Below, piece after piece: positions 13,103 to 25,800 of a DNA stretch of 64,000 nt (the first letter of the stretch is position 1; each line of letters opens with the position of its first letter). Location of the stretch: the NCBI RefSeq assembly GCF_000003815.2, contig NC_049982.1, forward strand, positions 10,253,947-10,317,946, given 5' to 3'. A program made the translations under genes and the position numbers. The notes below the pieces were generated by a model that saw only the letters and a list, made by a program, of their open reading frames with translations, was not told the origin of the DNA and searched no databases. This DNA is from Branchiostoma floridae (Eukaryota; Chordata; Leptocardii; Amphioxiformes; Branchiostomatidae).

Positions 13103-14258
13103 GTTCGTACATTTTTGTTTTACATTTAGAATTAGGAAACATTATTGTACATGAACCATAGAGCTATGATAAAGATAAAAACTTCCTTGTAGCTAGGGAA
13201 ATGTTCTTGTAGATGTTAAGTGGGTATAATCGTAGAGCAGTTAAAAGATTTAAGAAAATATCATTCTTAGACGCACCTGTAGCCAAAAGCAGTAGACTAA
13301 TTCACTCATTGAGGTCACTCATTGAAACTATTTTTGCAGTGCCATGGAATACACACTAAACTAGGAAGTCATCACATGGTTATCCGTGATGATGTCTGCA
13401 AGATGGATTGAAATTATGATGTATCCGATAGTTACAATATATGGAAGAGTTTGAGAAGCACTCAAGAGTGTAGGGTTCCAGAAACCGAACAATGACGGAG
13501 TATTCCCATTAACAACGGTGACTAAAGGCAAACTACTCTTTTGTAGATGTTGTGTGAAGTGGTTGTAAGTAAAGTGCCATATCATGTTTTCAGTCTACTA
13601 AATATGTATAACGTTGAAAGGTTATGTTGACTTTGTTGACTTTTCTATACTATGTGTGCTTTAAAAGTTGACTCATTGACGGCGTTGACAGCATGTACAG
13701 CATGAGGTAAAATATTGCATCAACCTTTCCGACGTTTCGATGTGCTGGCTATCTTCGTCTTTCTTACATCGTGCTTATTGTTCGTGTTTGTTAGTAGCAA
13801 ATATCCATAGAGTCTGTAGGCATGTATCTTTAGGTACTGTTTTTTGATCGCCGGTCTCAAAGTTATGTACTTAAAATTGTATGAACCACAATCTTGAATA
13901 CATTGTATTAAGCTATATACAGAAATTCCTCATGCTTTTTTAGGGAAACATCTGACGGCAAAATACTGTAACATTAGATAAGATATATAACTAGTCCATT
14001 GTACATAGATTAAAAAAGACAAATTACACTGTTGTGTATTGCTCATTTATTTTATGTATTATAGAAGACGAATATGATAACAAATACCTATTTCCTCGTT
14101 TCTTGCTTTTTATCTACATACATTTTTGCAATAGCTATTTCCAAGATATTAAATCAGGTAAACCTGAAGATGTATATAGAAATTTACTGGGAATAACATT
14201 ACTGGATATGAACTTAATGACACGTGTAATCATACTCTTGCAGACCATGTAAACAATC
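13103..14258. other. Convergent intergenic spacer
   Basis: This lies between two convergent SLC17 genes. It is AT-rich, with no exon-like frame; nothing else is seen. Confidence 0.5.
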
Positions 14259-14264
14259 TTTAAT
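14259..14264 (-). terminator. Possible polyadenylation signal ATTAAA
   Basis: TTTAAT on the plus strand reads ATTAAA on the minus strand, 65 bases past the stop of the minus-strand SLC17 gene. A canonical AATAAA also occurs further on (TTTATT at 14046-14051). Confidence 0.4.
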
Positions 14265-14328
14265 CGAAATGTACATCTAGGTGCATCTAAATCGACGTTG
14301 ATGTCTGAGGACAATATACAATTAGCTT

Positions 14329-16535
14329 CTATCTGCCGTCAAATCTTTTAACTTTTCCGTCCTCTTCTGACAAGGGGAGTTCCTCTTCGTCCGAACTCCT
14401 GGTGAAGTCGTCATGAACGGTGTAATCCTCCTCCACGTGTCCCTGTACAGTCAGCGTGGCCCTGGTGAAGCCGTTCTTCATGTCCGGTGGACCCTGTGGC
14501 GAGGCGAAGGTCAGGGTCTTCTTGTCGGGCTCGCCTCGTGACCAGGGCTGCTCTTCCCCGCTGCCGAAGACCAGGTAGATGATGGCAGCCGCCACGAGCA
14601 GACAGGCTACCACGGTGAACACTAAGGACCATTCGTGGTTCGTCTGTAAGGATAGAATATAATATACACTTAGAATGTAGCAAAATACTGCTTAGAATGT
14701 AACAATTATTAGCATTCACGTTACACTTGATAGGTAGTACTTGATAGACTGTAAAAACCCGCCTGTATTTCTCGAACACACACTCGGAGCTGTTGCCCGT
14801 ACCTTGTGTTTCGTCAGCACACCAACAATGACGACCCAGATGGACCCGGCCAGATGTGAGCAGGATGTGGAGATGCCTCCGATGAGTCCGGCAAACGACG
14901 GTGACAGGTCTAATGGGTTGACGTTGAATCCTAACAGGAGATGTGTATATAAGTATTAAATGTAACCAAACGGTAAGAAAATCATATTTGTTGTGAACAT
15001 TATCTATCATCATAACAGGTTTGAAATTGAACAACCGCTTCGCTTGATTTCAAAGATGACATAAGGCCACAAAAAGTAAACTTTATAAATTACATCAACG
15101 CGGTCCTTAATTTTCACCTGATTTGAAAAAAAAAACGTTTTCTTCTTAGGGATCGATGGTCAAAATGATGACAAAGTACAAAAATGGGCAAAAACGATCT
15201 AATAAATCTACTTTTAGACGTAACACCAGTGAGGTAGACGCCTGACTGTAGTTGCAGAAGTAAAACTTGTTGGATAAGCTGTAAATTTCGCTCATCATAC
15301 CTCCGCCCATAGACACTGCGACGAACGCTCCGGCAGCGCAGAAACTGGCCAGCGACATCCCAAGGCTGGTGGAGATCGCCAGGAGGATGTAACAGGCAGC
15401 CAGGCCTAAGAAACCTAGCAAGAACAGGCAAAAAAAATATTCCGTATGCAATACGACATCCCAAGTATTATTAACTCCCTCCGTTCTTACATTCTATGAG
15501 GTGTTTAGGGTGCTTACGACTGCGAATGAAAAAATGCCAATACGGAACTTGTATTAACTCGTGTTAACCCACCGTTATTGGGTGAGCCTGTACACTGCCA
15601 TTGCCACTGTATATTGTATCCATAAAGAAATTGCACTTTTCATGACTTATAAACAGTCATGGCAGAAAAATAAAGCATGAGATATCATATAACACCTAAC
15701 TATACCTTCCTACAAGAGCCTGTGCAAAATAAAGTTCAAACGCATTCGTCCGTCTCTCACTGCAGCTTTTGAAATGTCTTTGGGTTACAATAAAATGCAT
15801 TGGGGGTATGATCACCATACATTAGGTTACGGGTACATAAGGAATGTTAGGAATAGTAACACCATGATGGCAAAGCGAAACCTACCGACGGTAGTCAAAG
15901 CTTTCCTGACGACTGTAGTTGACCTTGTCTGCCTGCCGTAGCGGGAATCAGCTAAGATTCCTGAGAGCGGCATACAGACCCCGGATATCAGCGGTGGCAG
16001 ACCAACAAGAATACCGGTCTGGAGTCGGAAAAAAACATTGTCACTGTAACATGACGTTTGGTTCCAAGACACGTGAAAGTAGTCATTCCTATCGAACAAA
16101 AGCGTATTAAGGAAGAATCCAGAAAGTGGGGGTGAAGATGAATTTTAAAAAAAACGTGTTTAAAAACAGTATTTCCACAGGACGTACCAGATTAGCGTCG
16201 ATGTGAAAGCTGTGTACGTAGTAGAGCGGTGCGTAGATGAGCATCAGGTGTGTGGCAACCTTCAGGCACACCTGGCACAGCACGATGGAGTATACTGGGG
16301 GTGACGTCAGCAGGCGCTTCCATGGCACCGGTGGACGGACCTTGGGCTGTGGCAACAATTACATGAAGCATAGATTTAATTCAATGGTTTATCTTAGATC
16401 ATATATAGTTTTATCATCCACATGGGAAACGTATATTTGTGTATCTATGTATATAAAAGTGTACTTGACTAATGTATAAAGTTACTACTTTTTCTCCTTG
16501 TCAAAGTTGCAGTTTTATGTATGTGTGTGTGTGTG

Positions 16536-16566
<31 letters not shown>

Positions 16567-19500
16567 TCTAGAGTGTTCTCAATTGGCCTCAATTTCTCTG
16601 ATCTAATAGTTACAGTTGACATACAGGTACATACAGGCGGTCTTGTCTTTGCGCTGACACTGTGTCTGTCAGTGTCGTCTCCGAGGAACGAGTCATCTTC
16701 GGGATTCTCCGGAGCGATTTCTAACGACAGCTCCCGGATAAACAGGTCGGCAATGATTCCCCAGGTCACTCCAAGTAATCCTTTTCGTGCATGTAGGAAT
16801 AGATGTTGTTAATCCTTCAATTGTGCCAAACGTATTGTATGTCACCATTAATACAGGCTATGTCAAACACAACTTGACAAAAAAAATATATCAATTAACG
16901 TTACATATCAAATTTACCGTCCTTGTGATAAGTTGTCATGTTTTTACATTAGATATCTTCTTTCTTGCGAATGCAGTAAATAGCAGATGTAAAAGGGATG
17001 TCAGCCATGTGTAGTTGAAAGTTGAATATTGTGAATAGATATAGTTTGTTTCAGTTTGTGTTCAAGTATTTCTCTTTTGCTTACTGATTTATAATTGTTA
17101 ACGCGCTTCCTTGGAAATTAGGTATTGTAATTGAATGTACTATCATACAGATTCATACATAAAGTTAGACAAAAAGAAAGGAATATATAGTTTACCGAAT
17201 ATGTAGAAGGATCCGGCCCACCCCAGCTTGTTTGTGATAGCTCCGGTAGCAGCGGTACCGATGGCCATGCCGATGTACTGGCCTGCAACATGGGAGGAAA
17301 GCTTGTTTTGTTGATAACCAAATAACCAGTATATGTTTGCCATAATATACTTCGACGACAGACAAAACGGCAAACATTTTTTTCTGCAAGTAATGTAGTT
17401 TCCCTCCGATGACAACTGCTACGTTTGGCGTATATGTATTGCATAAATTTCTCTATTTCATGTAGCTGATTAAAACATTTACGCGATTCAGTGGCAATCC
17501 GTTAATACCCTCTATGCGGTTACGTACTCTATCTCATATGTACCAAAGATTGATAAATAGAAATGGCGCCGATTGAATGAAGACAGGGATGGCGTTTTTA
17601 TGGAGAGCTTTTTAAATCTATATCGACAATGTGAGGGTTTCTCACTTATGTTTCCCTCACCTGCAAAGACCACAGATGATAATCTGCTCTTTTCCGCGTG
17701 TTGAGACCAGGCCCCAAGCACGGAAAAGGCCGAAGGCATGGTCATACCCTGTGGTACAAATAATCCATTTCAAAAACAAAGTCATTTTGTTCAATCAAAG
17801 ATTTAGAATATAGCAAGAAGCATCCGTGAGAACAAAATGTGGTGACATATTGGATTCGTACCCACTTCAAGTAGTCAAACGTACCTCTGAACATCCCTGT
17901 AGGAAGATTGTGAAGATAAAAGTTCCCACACTCAGTCTTGCTGCCGGAGGCTGGATGATGTGGATTATCGATCCGATGAAGACAGAACCTTCCAGAACGC
18001 TGCAATATGGTCGGGGACATGTCAAACAACAAGCTAGAAACTTAACTTAACCACCACGAGCTTCCACTACATTGCGTTGTTTTACATTTTCATTGTGATA
18101 TGCTTAAGATCAGTTATGTTGTTATGTGAATAATAATATGAACTAATTTGAATAACAAAGTCTGATTCGATGTATTGGAATCATTAAAACATCTTTATAA
18201 CTTTATACATTTGCTGCTTACAAAACTTAAAAACTGATTTTATGCATTATATTGTTGTAAAAGACGAAATATCTAAAACTTTCCCATGGAAAACGTTATG
18301 AATTATTTTTTTCTCTAACAGGTCAGAAAATGCAATGGTAGTCTGCAAAATTACTTGGACTGAACAAAACGTTTCACACACCACACATGTGTCAAGCTTG
18401 CGTCACTGCAGTGTTTGTTTGTTTGTTTGATTGTTTGTTTGTGCCTTTATTTCAACTCGATAGATACTCCATCGGCCTTCAAGACAGCTTTTCGTGGAGG
18501 TCGAGCTTACATGGAGGAGGTGAGGGGTCAACTAATCATATTAACACAAAATTTCTATTGATCATGCAGAGAATAAAGGAATGCTAAATTCACTGTGTCA
18601 CTGTTTTGTTATTTTCTCCCATTTTTCATAATTTAGATATTGCATAATACGTAAATGTATGACTTAGAAGACGACAAAATGCGCAAAAAGGAAGAAAATT
18701 CTTACTCTCTGAAATTCTTTGAGCATGTTTCGAACCCCGTAGTGATGCAAGCGCGACACAAGTGCTCACTGCAGTGCAGTGCACCTTTACTTGAAGTGAA
18801 CAGAATATAGGCACGTAAAGATAGAAACCAGATATCGATCTTACCGTACGGGGGAGAAACGGTAGGAAAGATATCCTCCCAGCAACTTTGTTAGAATGTA
18901 CCCCCAGTAGAAACAACCGAACAACACGCCAATCATGGTCTGCGACCAATCAAATTCCGGCTTCGCCTGTCAATCAAGGTAAATAAGGATGTCAGTACCT
19001 CAAAGAGCCGTTAGGTTTGGATAGCCTCTTGTAGTATCTCTGAGATACCAAGCAGAACTTGACCAAAGGACATTTGGAATAAAACCACTATTACATCGAG
19101 TGTCGGTGTATAATGAATAGATTTTCCGCCCAGAAAAAATCATAACTCATATCAATGCATGTTTGGATGCTCGCAAAGCGTTTAGAACAAATCTAATCTA
19201 TGAAAGCCTTCTTGGGCGAAACGTGCATGAGGTCTTGATGAGTGCACATTTTTTCGAAAACTATCAACTAATTGTAGCGCCTGGAAGATTGTCGGCTGTA
19301 AATACCAGTTTGAATGAGCTGTCTAATTGTTGTACAGGCAGGATAAGTATATGCCTCGGGGTTTACATTATGCAAAGTGCCAAGCGTGCATTGACCCGTG
19401 ACGATGCATATGCAGCCGTGGATAGCCAGTAAACCTGTTGGACGGGTGTCAATTGTGCCATATCTCCATGTTTACAAAGTGTCTTCAAAGATTACAGCCT

Positions 19501-20180
19501 AAAATCATGTGTTAGACTTATGTTGCAGCAATGTTGAATAAATATTTAGGTGACAGGAACACAAAATTTTAACTTTCGTGTTGACCATGAAGACATGAGT
19601 CCGAAAGTTTGATTTTAGGACACAGAAATGTCATAAATGTGAGCATGGCCGACTTGACACATTAGTGGTTACTTCGTCACTACCTTGACGTTTCACTAAG
19701 AAATAACAATAAATATGTGCTACGATAATCGACTCAAAAAGTTAAAAAGTTGCAACGTCCACGCAACCAAGTAATCCTAATGACTGAAAAAAACAGTTCG
19801 TCTATGTGACGAGTAATGTAGAATTAGGCTTGGGCAATATCGTTGATTACTTCCGAATGCGACTGCCATTATCTCCATATATATGGCGAATTGCCATATT
19901 TGCTGAGACTGTTTCACAAATCTAGTACTTTGTGATAATATTGATTCGGTCAACTGAAGTTCAACATACTTTTATCTATACACATGACACTTACCGGCGG
20001 GTCTGCACCGGAGGTATCGAGTTGGTCTTCACTAGTTGTGTTGACCATCGCCACAATCGCTACGTCCAAGTTCCTCCTCATGGAGTACTGGCACAGGATC
20101 CCTAAATACACCAGACCTGCAACTACATAGCGCTTGGGAACTCGCGGTTTAGGCAAGACAGGTAGGTCTAGGGAAGGCAT
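14329..20180 (-). CDS. SLC17A: SLC17-type transporter paralog B (11 exons, 530 aa)
   Basis: Exons in transcript order: 20180-19995, 18966-18845, 17999-17885, 17748-17661, 17282-17196, 16780-16635, 16346-16188, 16018-15886, 15414-15301, 14930-14803, 14643-14329; phases agree throughout. Seven exon lengths equal those of the VGLUT-like gene. It is a multi-pass membrane protein with PKRY and NLDVAIVAMVN at helix 1, FNVNPLDLSPS in helix 10-11 and GSGEEQPWS after the last helix, the usual SLC17 end. Compared with vesicular glutamate transporters, the helix-1 Arg is kept (Arg35), the helix-2 His is Phe78, the helix-4 Arg is Ile134 while the nearby Glu is kept (Glu141), and the KWAPPLERS loop is degenerate. 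It is probably still an anion or solute carrier with a different substrate; this is inference. The start is the first in-frame Met; TCTCCTACAG just upstream could be an acceptor for a 5' untranslated exon. Confidence 0.91.
16519..16566. repeat. (GT)n microsatellite
   Basis: About 24 GT dinucleotides with one GC interruption lie about 70 bases downstream of the donor of the exon 16780-16635, within its intron. Confidence 0.95.
18640..18786. mobile_element. Partial copy of a MITE family, inverted
   Basis: This intronic sequence (GCATAATACGTAAATGTATGA, then GACGACAAAATG and TTCTTACTCTCTGAAATTCT) is the reverse complement of the interior of the inverted-repeat element at 57017-57259. It ends in a GTGCACC word like that element's terminus. 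Confidence 0.55.
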
Positions 20181-20401
20181 GTTTGGCTATAGTCGGGAGG
20201 CTCTGTAGGAGACTGTGTGTTGGCGGACGTCTTACACTGTATCTATCCGCGATCCCGGGTATTTGACTCTGGTACATAAAGTAGTGCGGCCCAAACACTT
20301 TCTTAGTGCTTTGTCCGATAGGAATTACTACTCAACCATATGTTGTATATCCAAACGTTATCGACTTAATACTCGTCAGTGACAGTTCTTTGCGTCTCCA
20401 G

Positions 20402-22073
20402 ACCGGCCTTATTGTTGGTCTACCACCGCTGATATCCGGGGTGTGTATGCCGCTCTCTGGAATCTTAGCTGATTCCCGCTACGGCAGACAGACAAGGTCA
20501 ACTACAGTCGTCAGGAAAGCTTTGAATACCGTCGGTAGGTTCCGCTTTGCTATCATGTTGTCCCTATTCTTAACGTATCTGTAACCTAAGGTATGGTGAT
20601 GATAATTTTACTACCCTTGTAGTGTGGCTATTATGCATTATAGTGCCTCCCAAAGTATCAACGAGAGTCGTATGGATACATTTAATTCTTTTAAGTTGCG
20701 TGGCATATAGCAATCTTTCTTATCTTGGGATTTGATGCAATTAACGTCATCGTTTTGTGGTGAGAACCTGTACACATACGATGACAATGGTACGTAGCGT
20801 GCCACCTTACTCAATACCATTTCACGAGTGCGCATCCGCATCACTTTGTTATTCAAGCCACAAGACCGAAACTGCTACTTAACGGAAACTGCTTCACTTT
20901 GTCAGGTTTCTCCGGCCTGGCTGCCTGTTACATCACCCTGGCGGTGTCCACCAGCCTCGGGATGTCGCTGGCTAGTTTCTGCGCTGCCGGAGCGTTCGTT
21001 GCACTCACTATGGGTGGAGGTATGATGTGTCCGTATTTGGCTCTAAATACTGATTATGTTATCTAAAGACAAATCAAACTAAAAAAATGGATGAAATATG
21101 GAGATAACTTCTGAATATTTTAATTGACAGCTTCAATAAACAAGTACAATTCATGATGGTCTGTGTTAAAAATTACAAGTCATGTTTAGCATCAAGCGAA
21201 GTGGTCCTCCATTCTAAACCTGCAATGATAATAGATTAACAGGCGTAACGGCCATTTCACTAGATCGATACTTGCAAAAAAACTAAACTATCTAACTCCC
21301 GTTAGGATTCAACGTCAACCCATTAGATCTGTCACCGTCCTTTGCTGGGCTCATCAAAGGCATCTCCACATCCTGCTCACATCTGGCCGGGTCCATCTGG
21401 GTCGTCATTGTTGGTGTGCTGAAAAAACACAAGGTACGAGCAACAGTTCCGGGTGTGTGTTCGAGAAATACAGACGAGGTTCGACATATATTTCAGTCTA
21501 TCAAGTACTTACTTACATGTATATAAATTTACATATCTACGGTCCTGGTTTGTCCCATCATGTACCTTTGTCAGTAATGGTTCAAAGTATGAAGACTGAT
21601 TGCTACGAGCCGCAACTTTGGATGTATTAAACACTCCAGATATTGCTTAATAATAAATACTATTTGTGTAATGTACGTGGGTGTTAATAATTGTAACATT
21701 CCACGCAGCTTATATATTTCTTTTCATTGCAACGAATCGTGTATCTTATCTTCCATAACAGACGAATCACGAATGGTCCTTAGTGTTCACCGTGGTAACC
21801 TGTCTGCTCGTGGCGGCTGCCATCATCTACCTGGTCTTCGGCAGCGGGGAAGAGCAGCCCTGGTCCCGAGGCGAGCCCGACAAGAAGACCCTGACCTTCG
21901 CCTCGCCACAGGGTCCACCGGACATGAAGAACGGCTTCACCAGGGCCACGCTGACTGTACAGGGACACGTGGAGGAGGATTACACCGTTCATGACGACTT
22001 CACCAGGAGTTCGGACGAAGAGGAACTCCCGCTATTAGAAGAGGACGGGACACTTGAAAGATTTGGCAGATAG
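20402..22073 (+). pseudogene. Inverted partial copy of paralog B: exons 8-11 only
   Basis: Four exons at 20402-20534, 20906-21019, 21306-21433 and 21762-22073 match the last four exons of the minus-strand gene 14329-20180. Lengths are 133, 114, 128 and 312 nt against 133, 114, 128 and 315. All splice sites and the stop are intact and no frame is broken; many differences are silent, with replacements such as Gly to Lys and Thr to Lys in the third exon. Homology extends into the intron before the first copied exon (GATAGGAATTACTACT near 20320). There is no room for exons 1-7: paralog B's own start codon lies 222 bases away, head to head. It cannot make a whole transporter, so a truncated duplicate is the likeliest reading; an assembly or haplotype effect is possible. 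Confidence 0.85.
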
Positions 22074-22323
22074 AAGCAAAAATGGTTGATTTAGAGCATA
22101 AGGTTGAAGCATACAGATGAAGTGTAGAAGCTGGTTTTCGTGCACAACTACAATATTATGATCATGTGTATCTAATAGAAAGTTCTTATGTTGTGCATAT
22201 CATCATGTATACCTTAATGAGAGTCTTGGTATTGGGAATGTATAGAAAAGATTAATAGAAAGAGTAATAGACAAACAAATCTGTTACAGTCTGTCCCTTT
22301 TGCACTTTATACCAAGTAAATGG

Positions 22324-22329
22324 AATAAA
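22324..22329 (+). terminator. AATAAA downstream of the partial SLC17 copy
   Basis: A canonical polyadenylation hexamer lies 250 bases after the stop at 22073, so the 3' end of the duplicated segment may keep a usable signal. Confidence 0.35.
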
Positions 22330-22847
22330 CATTGCACAGCAAGTCGGTTCGTTGTCGTTATTTATCTCAGTACAATGGGTGAAAGTCGTACATTCTATTA
22401 CACAAGTTGGTTGTTGTGACATATGTGGCATACGATAAACTCATCTACGGCGAGGCAACGTACTTTAAAAATTTCAAAACATCGCAGGATTATCCCGCGC
22501 AACAAATGCCAACACTGAGACAAATTTGAGACAACTTTGAGAGAGCAATTGTCACTTGGCTGCATCACCATCATGAACTACTTTACATTACAAAGAAATG
22601 CGCGAATATTGATGCAACAGAGCATGCAGAATCTGCTGGTGCATTTTACAGGTCGCAACGAAAGGAAGCACCTGTTTCTCTGCCAATAGCACACGTAGCG
22701 CATGACAGCAGTGACCAAATTTCAACTTTTCATGCAAAATTGAGCCTGCTAAAATACTTAAGGTATTACTCCCTGACTCAGCCTCATATATCTTTAAAAC
22801 GAGATTAATTATTCAAATTCAAACCCACACATCAATATGACTTAGCA
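22330..22847. other. Convergent intergenic spacer
   Basis: This lies between the partial copy and the next minus-strand gene. No exon, tRNA or clear repeat was recognised. Confidence 0.45.
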
Positions 22848-25800
22848 CTATTTTCTGTCTGCCAAAAGATTAGCCGTTGCAATAGTATCTTCTTCGAGGT
22901 ATTCTTCTTCTCCTTCATCAGAATGTCTTAAGTTATCCATGTAGTCTTCCTCCAGCGGGTGTTGAACAGGGAGTATGGTCCTTGTGAAGATAGCCTTCAC
23001 GTGTGGCCCGGCCGGTGTGGTACAGGTCAGGATCTTCTCATGTGACTCATCTCGTGCCCAGGATTGCTCCTCCCCACTCCCGAAGATTATAAACAGGATG
23101 GCGGCCACGACAAGGGCACAGGCCGTCACTGTGAAGACGAGAGACCATTCGTTCCGAGTCTGTAATGGGAGGTTGAGAAGAATGTGATGATATGTTGATA
23201 TCACAACCCTATTGCAAACCGTTTTCTCGGTTTCCCGTGATATATCCCTGTGATATAGTTAACCGAATAGAGTGGGTTTATGACAATTCCTCATTAATTA
23301 CGCATATTCATTTCTGGTTAGCATAATACCATTCACTGCGGCAGGAGCTGACTACCACTCACGACCATAGCAAACCCAGAACCCGAGACATGAGCACCGG
23401 AGATTACACTGCAGTATGGCAACAAGCCGCTAGGGGGCCCAAAATCTTATCGTTTCCAGGTCTCATCACCCACATACCGAATACTAATACAATCCGCGCG
23501 CGGCCGTCCAGGCATTCTCGAGCTACAATGGTCTTTTACAAACATACATGCATGCATATATACAAGCGCTACCGAAAACATAACCTTCTTGGCGAAGGTA
23601 ATAACAGCTGCTCTACATTCATTTCTACTTGAAGCTGTTGATCAACGATTTGGAAGATACATGGATTAAATGACTTAGGCAGTAAGATTTATGTGGTTTG
23701 TTAATAGGTAAGATACGGAAAGGTTAGAAAAATGTTACAGATCTCCAAGGAGATCTCTACGAGTTTACCAATTAATTTCACTACGGTAGCAGACTAAAAC
23801 AAAAGCTTTTCAATGCATGCTCTTATAAATTAAGTACATATTCCATGCACAAACATAATATCACAGACTACAAGAATGTGCACCTACTTTGCATTTAGTC
23901 ATCAAGCCAACAACAACGACGAAAATGGACCCGACAAGATGGGAAACTGCAGTAGAAATCCCTTTTATTTCAGCAGCAAAGTTTGGAGCGATGTCCAGAG
24001 GGCTCAGTGCAAATCCTGAAAACACGAAGAGATTATCTCAACTTGATGATATGTTTACTACACGCGTACGTGCTACGAAAATGCTACGAAAATCTGCAAA
24101 CTTCACTCCATTTGCACGTGCTACATGTAGTGGTTGCATTTGGTAAACTATACCGTCTTCATGCTCTATGACGACAGCGAAGTATACAATTCATCAATAA
24201 CCAATTGTAAACTTACCCCCACACATAGCTGTCGCGGCGAACACCCCGGCGAGAAAGAAACTTAGGAGCGACCTTGAAAAATTAGTGCACACCGCCAGGA
24301 GTATGTAACTGCCGGCCAAGCCAAAGAAGCCTACAGTACAGAAAAAGACAAAATACTTGTCAATATCTCTACATCGCTCATACCAGTCGGCCATCGAGAT
24401 ATGAAAAGTACTTTTGTTGATTACTCCGATAGAGATTACCAGTATTTAGACTGAAAACCTTGTCAGTTTGGACGATCAATGCTTTTTATTTCTTATTTTA
24501 TCGAAGCTTCAAACAAATGATGGATGACTGATAGACGTCACCTGTATGCGCATGTGCCCAGGATTGCCTAAAAAACAGGTCTACGGTGACCTGAGATGTA
24601 TTCCTGGTAAAATAAATAAACTGAAACTAAACCTGATGGATGGCTGAACTGGAACTGGAACTTCAAACAAAAGTCCAGGCACCTTACCGATTGTGTTGAC
24701 CCGTACGGTGGACCTGTTGCTCCTCTTGTACTTGTAGCAGGAGCCCGCCATACTGCCGGCCACAGATAGAACTCCAGCCACGATCAACCCTGAGACGCCT
24801 GTAGACGTGCCGATCTGAGGCGGACAATATTTTAATCAAAACACTTCAGATTGTCGTTATTCTCGCTGGTAATGTAATGTTATACCTGCGCATACGAGTA
24901 TAAGATTCAATGTCTTTTAAAAGGATCCCAAGTTCCGCTCTACGATAGTTGGAGGATTTTTCAGATATCTATAACAGACTGTCGCTATTACGCTAAATGC
25001 TGTAGATGTGAAAACGATCAATGTCTTTGCCACGGAATGAGCGGACTGCTGAGTCATTGAGAAATCTCCAACGTGAGATTTGAAACTGCAACCATCAGCT
25101 ATCGAGTCAAACGGATTCCTAGTACTGTTGTACATTAAAATATTATATATATATATATCGACTTATATCGACTATATCGCTATATATATATTATATATAT
25201 ATATAGCGATATAGTACTATGCTAATATATATACATTTTAATAAGTGACACGCTGTAATATAGTGGAATTATACAGCATCATGCCAAATGCAAATGCTAA
25301 AACAAACTGAACTTTCAAACTTTTCCAAACTTTTAAAGATATTCATCGGCTGTACTGACAGTTTTGACGTCCCTGTGGAAGCTGTGTACGTAGTACAGCG
25401 GTGCGTATGTCGTCATGAGGTGGGAGGCACACTGAAGGCTCGCCTGGCAGAGCATGATGACGTGAACTGCAGGGGATGTGAGCATGCGCGTCCACGGTAT
25501 CGGCGGGCGCAACGTTGTCTGCGTCTGCTGTAGGGCACAGAGTCAACTGATTGTTAATGTGTTTAGCGCTTAGTAACAAGCCTGAATGCTTGTTTTGTTG
25601 TATTGATTCAACGCAATATATTCCGTACTATTTCAGAGTGTATGTTTTCCTTGCCATTTATCCTATTTTTCTTGCCATTTATCCACTTTTTTCTTGCTAT
25701 TTGTCCTGTTTTGAAAAACGTTTTTCAATTCTTTTCACTGACACGTATATTAATAAAGTTGATGTAAGTTTATACAGTCAAAGAAACACATAACAGATGA

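Noticed and set aside
18725-18745. TTTCGAACCCCG as a tRNA B box
   Set aside because: No A box or cloverleaf upstream; it lies inside a MITE-derived segment.
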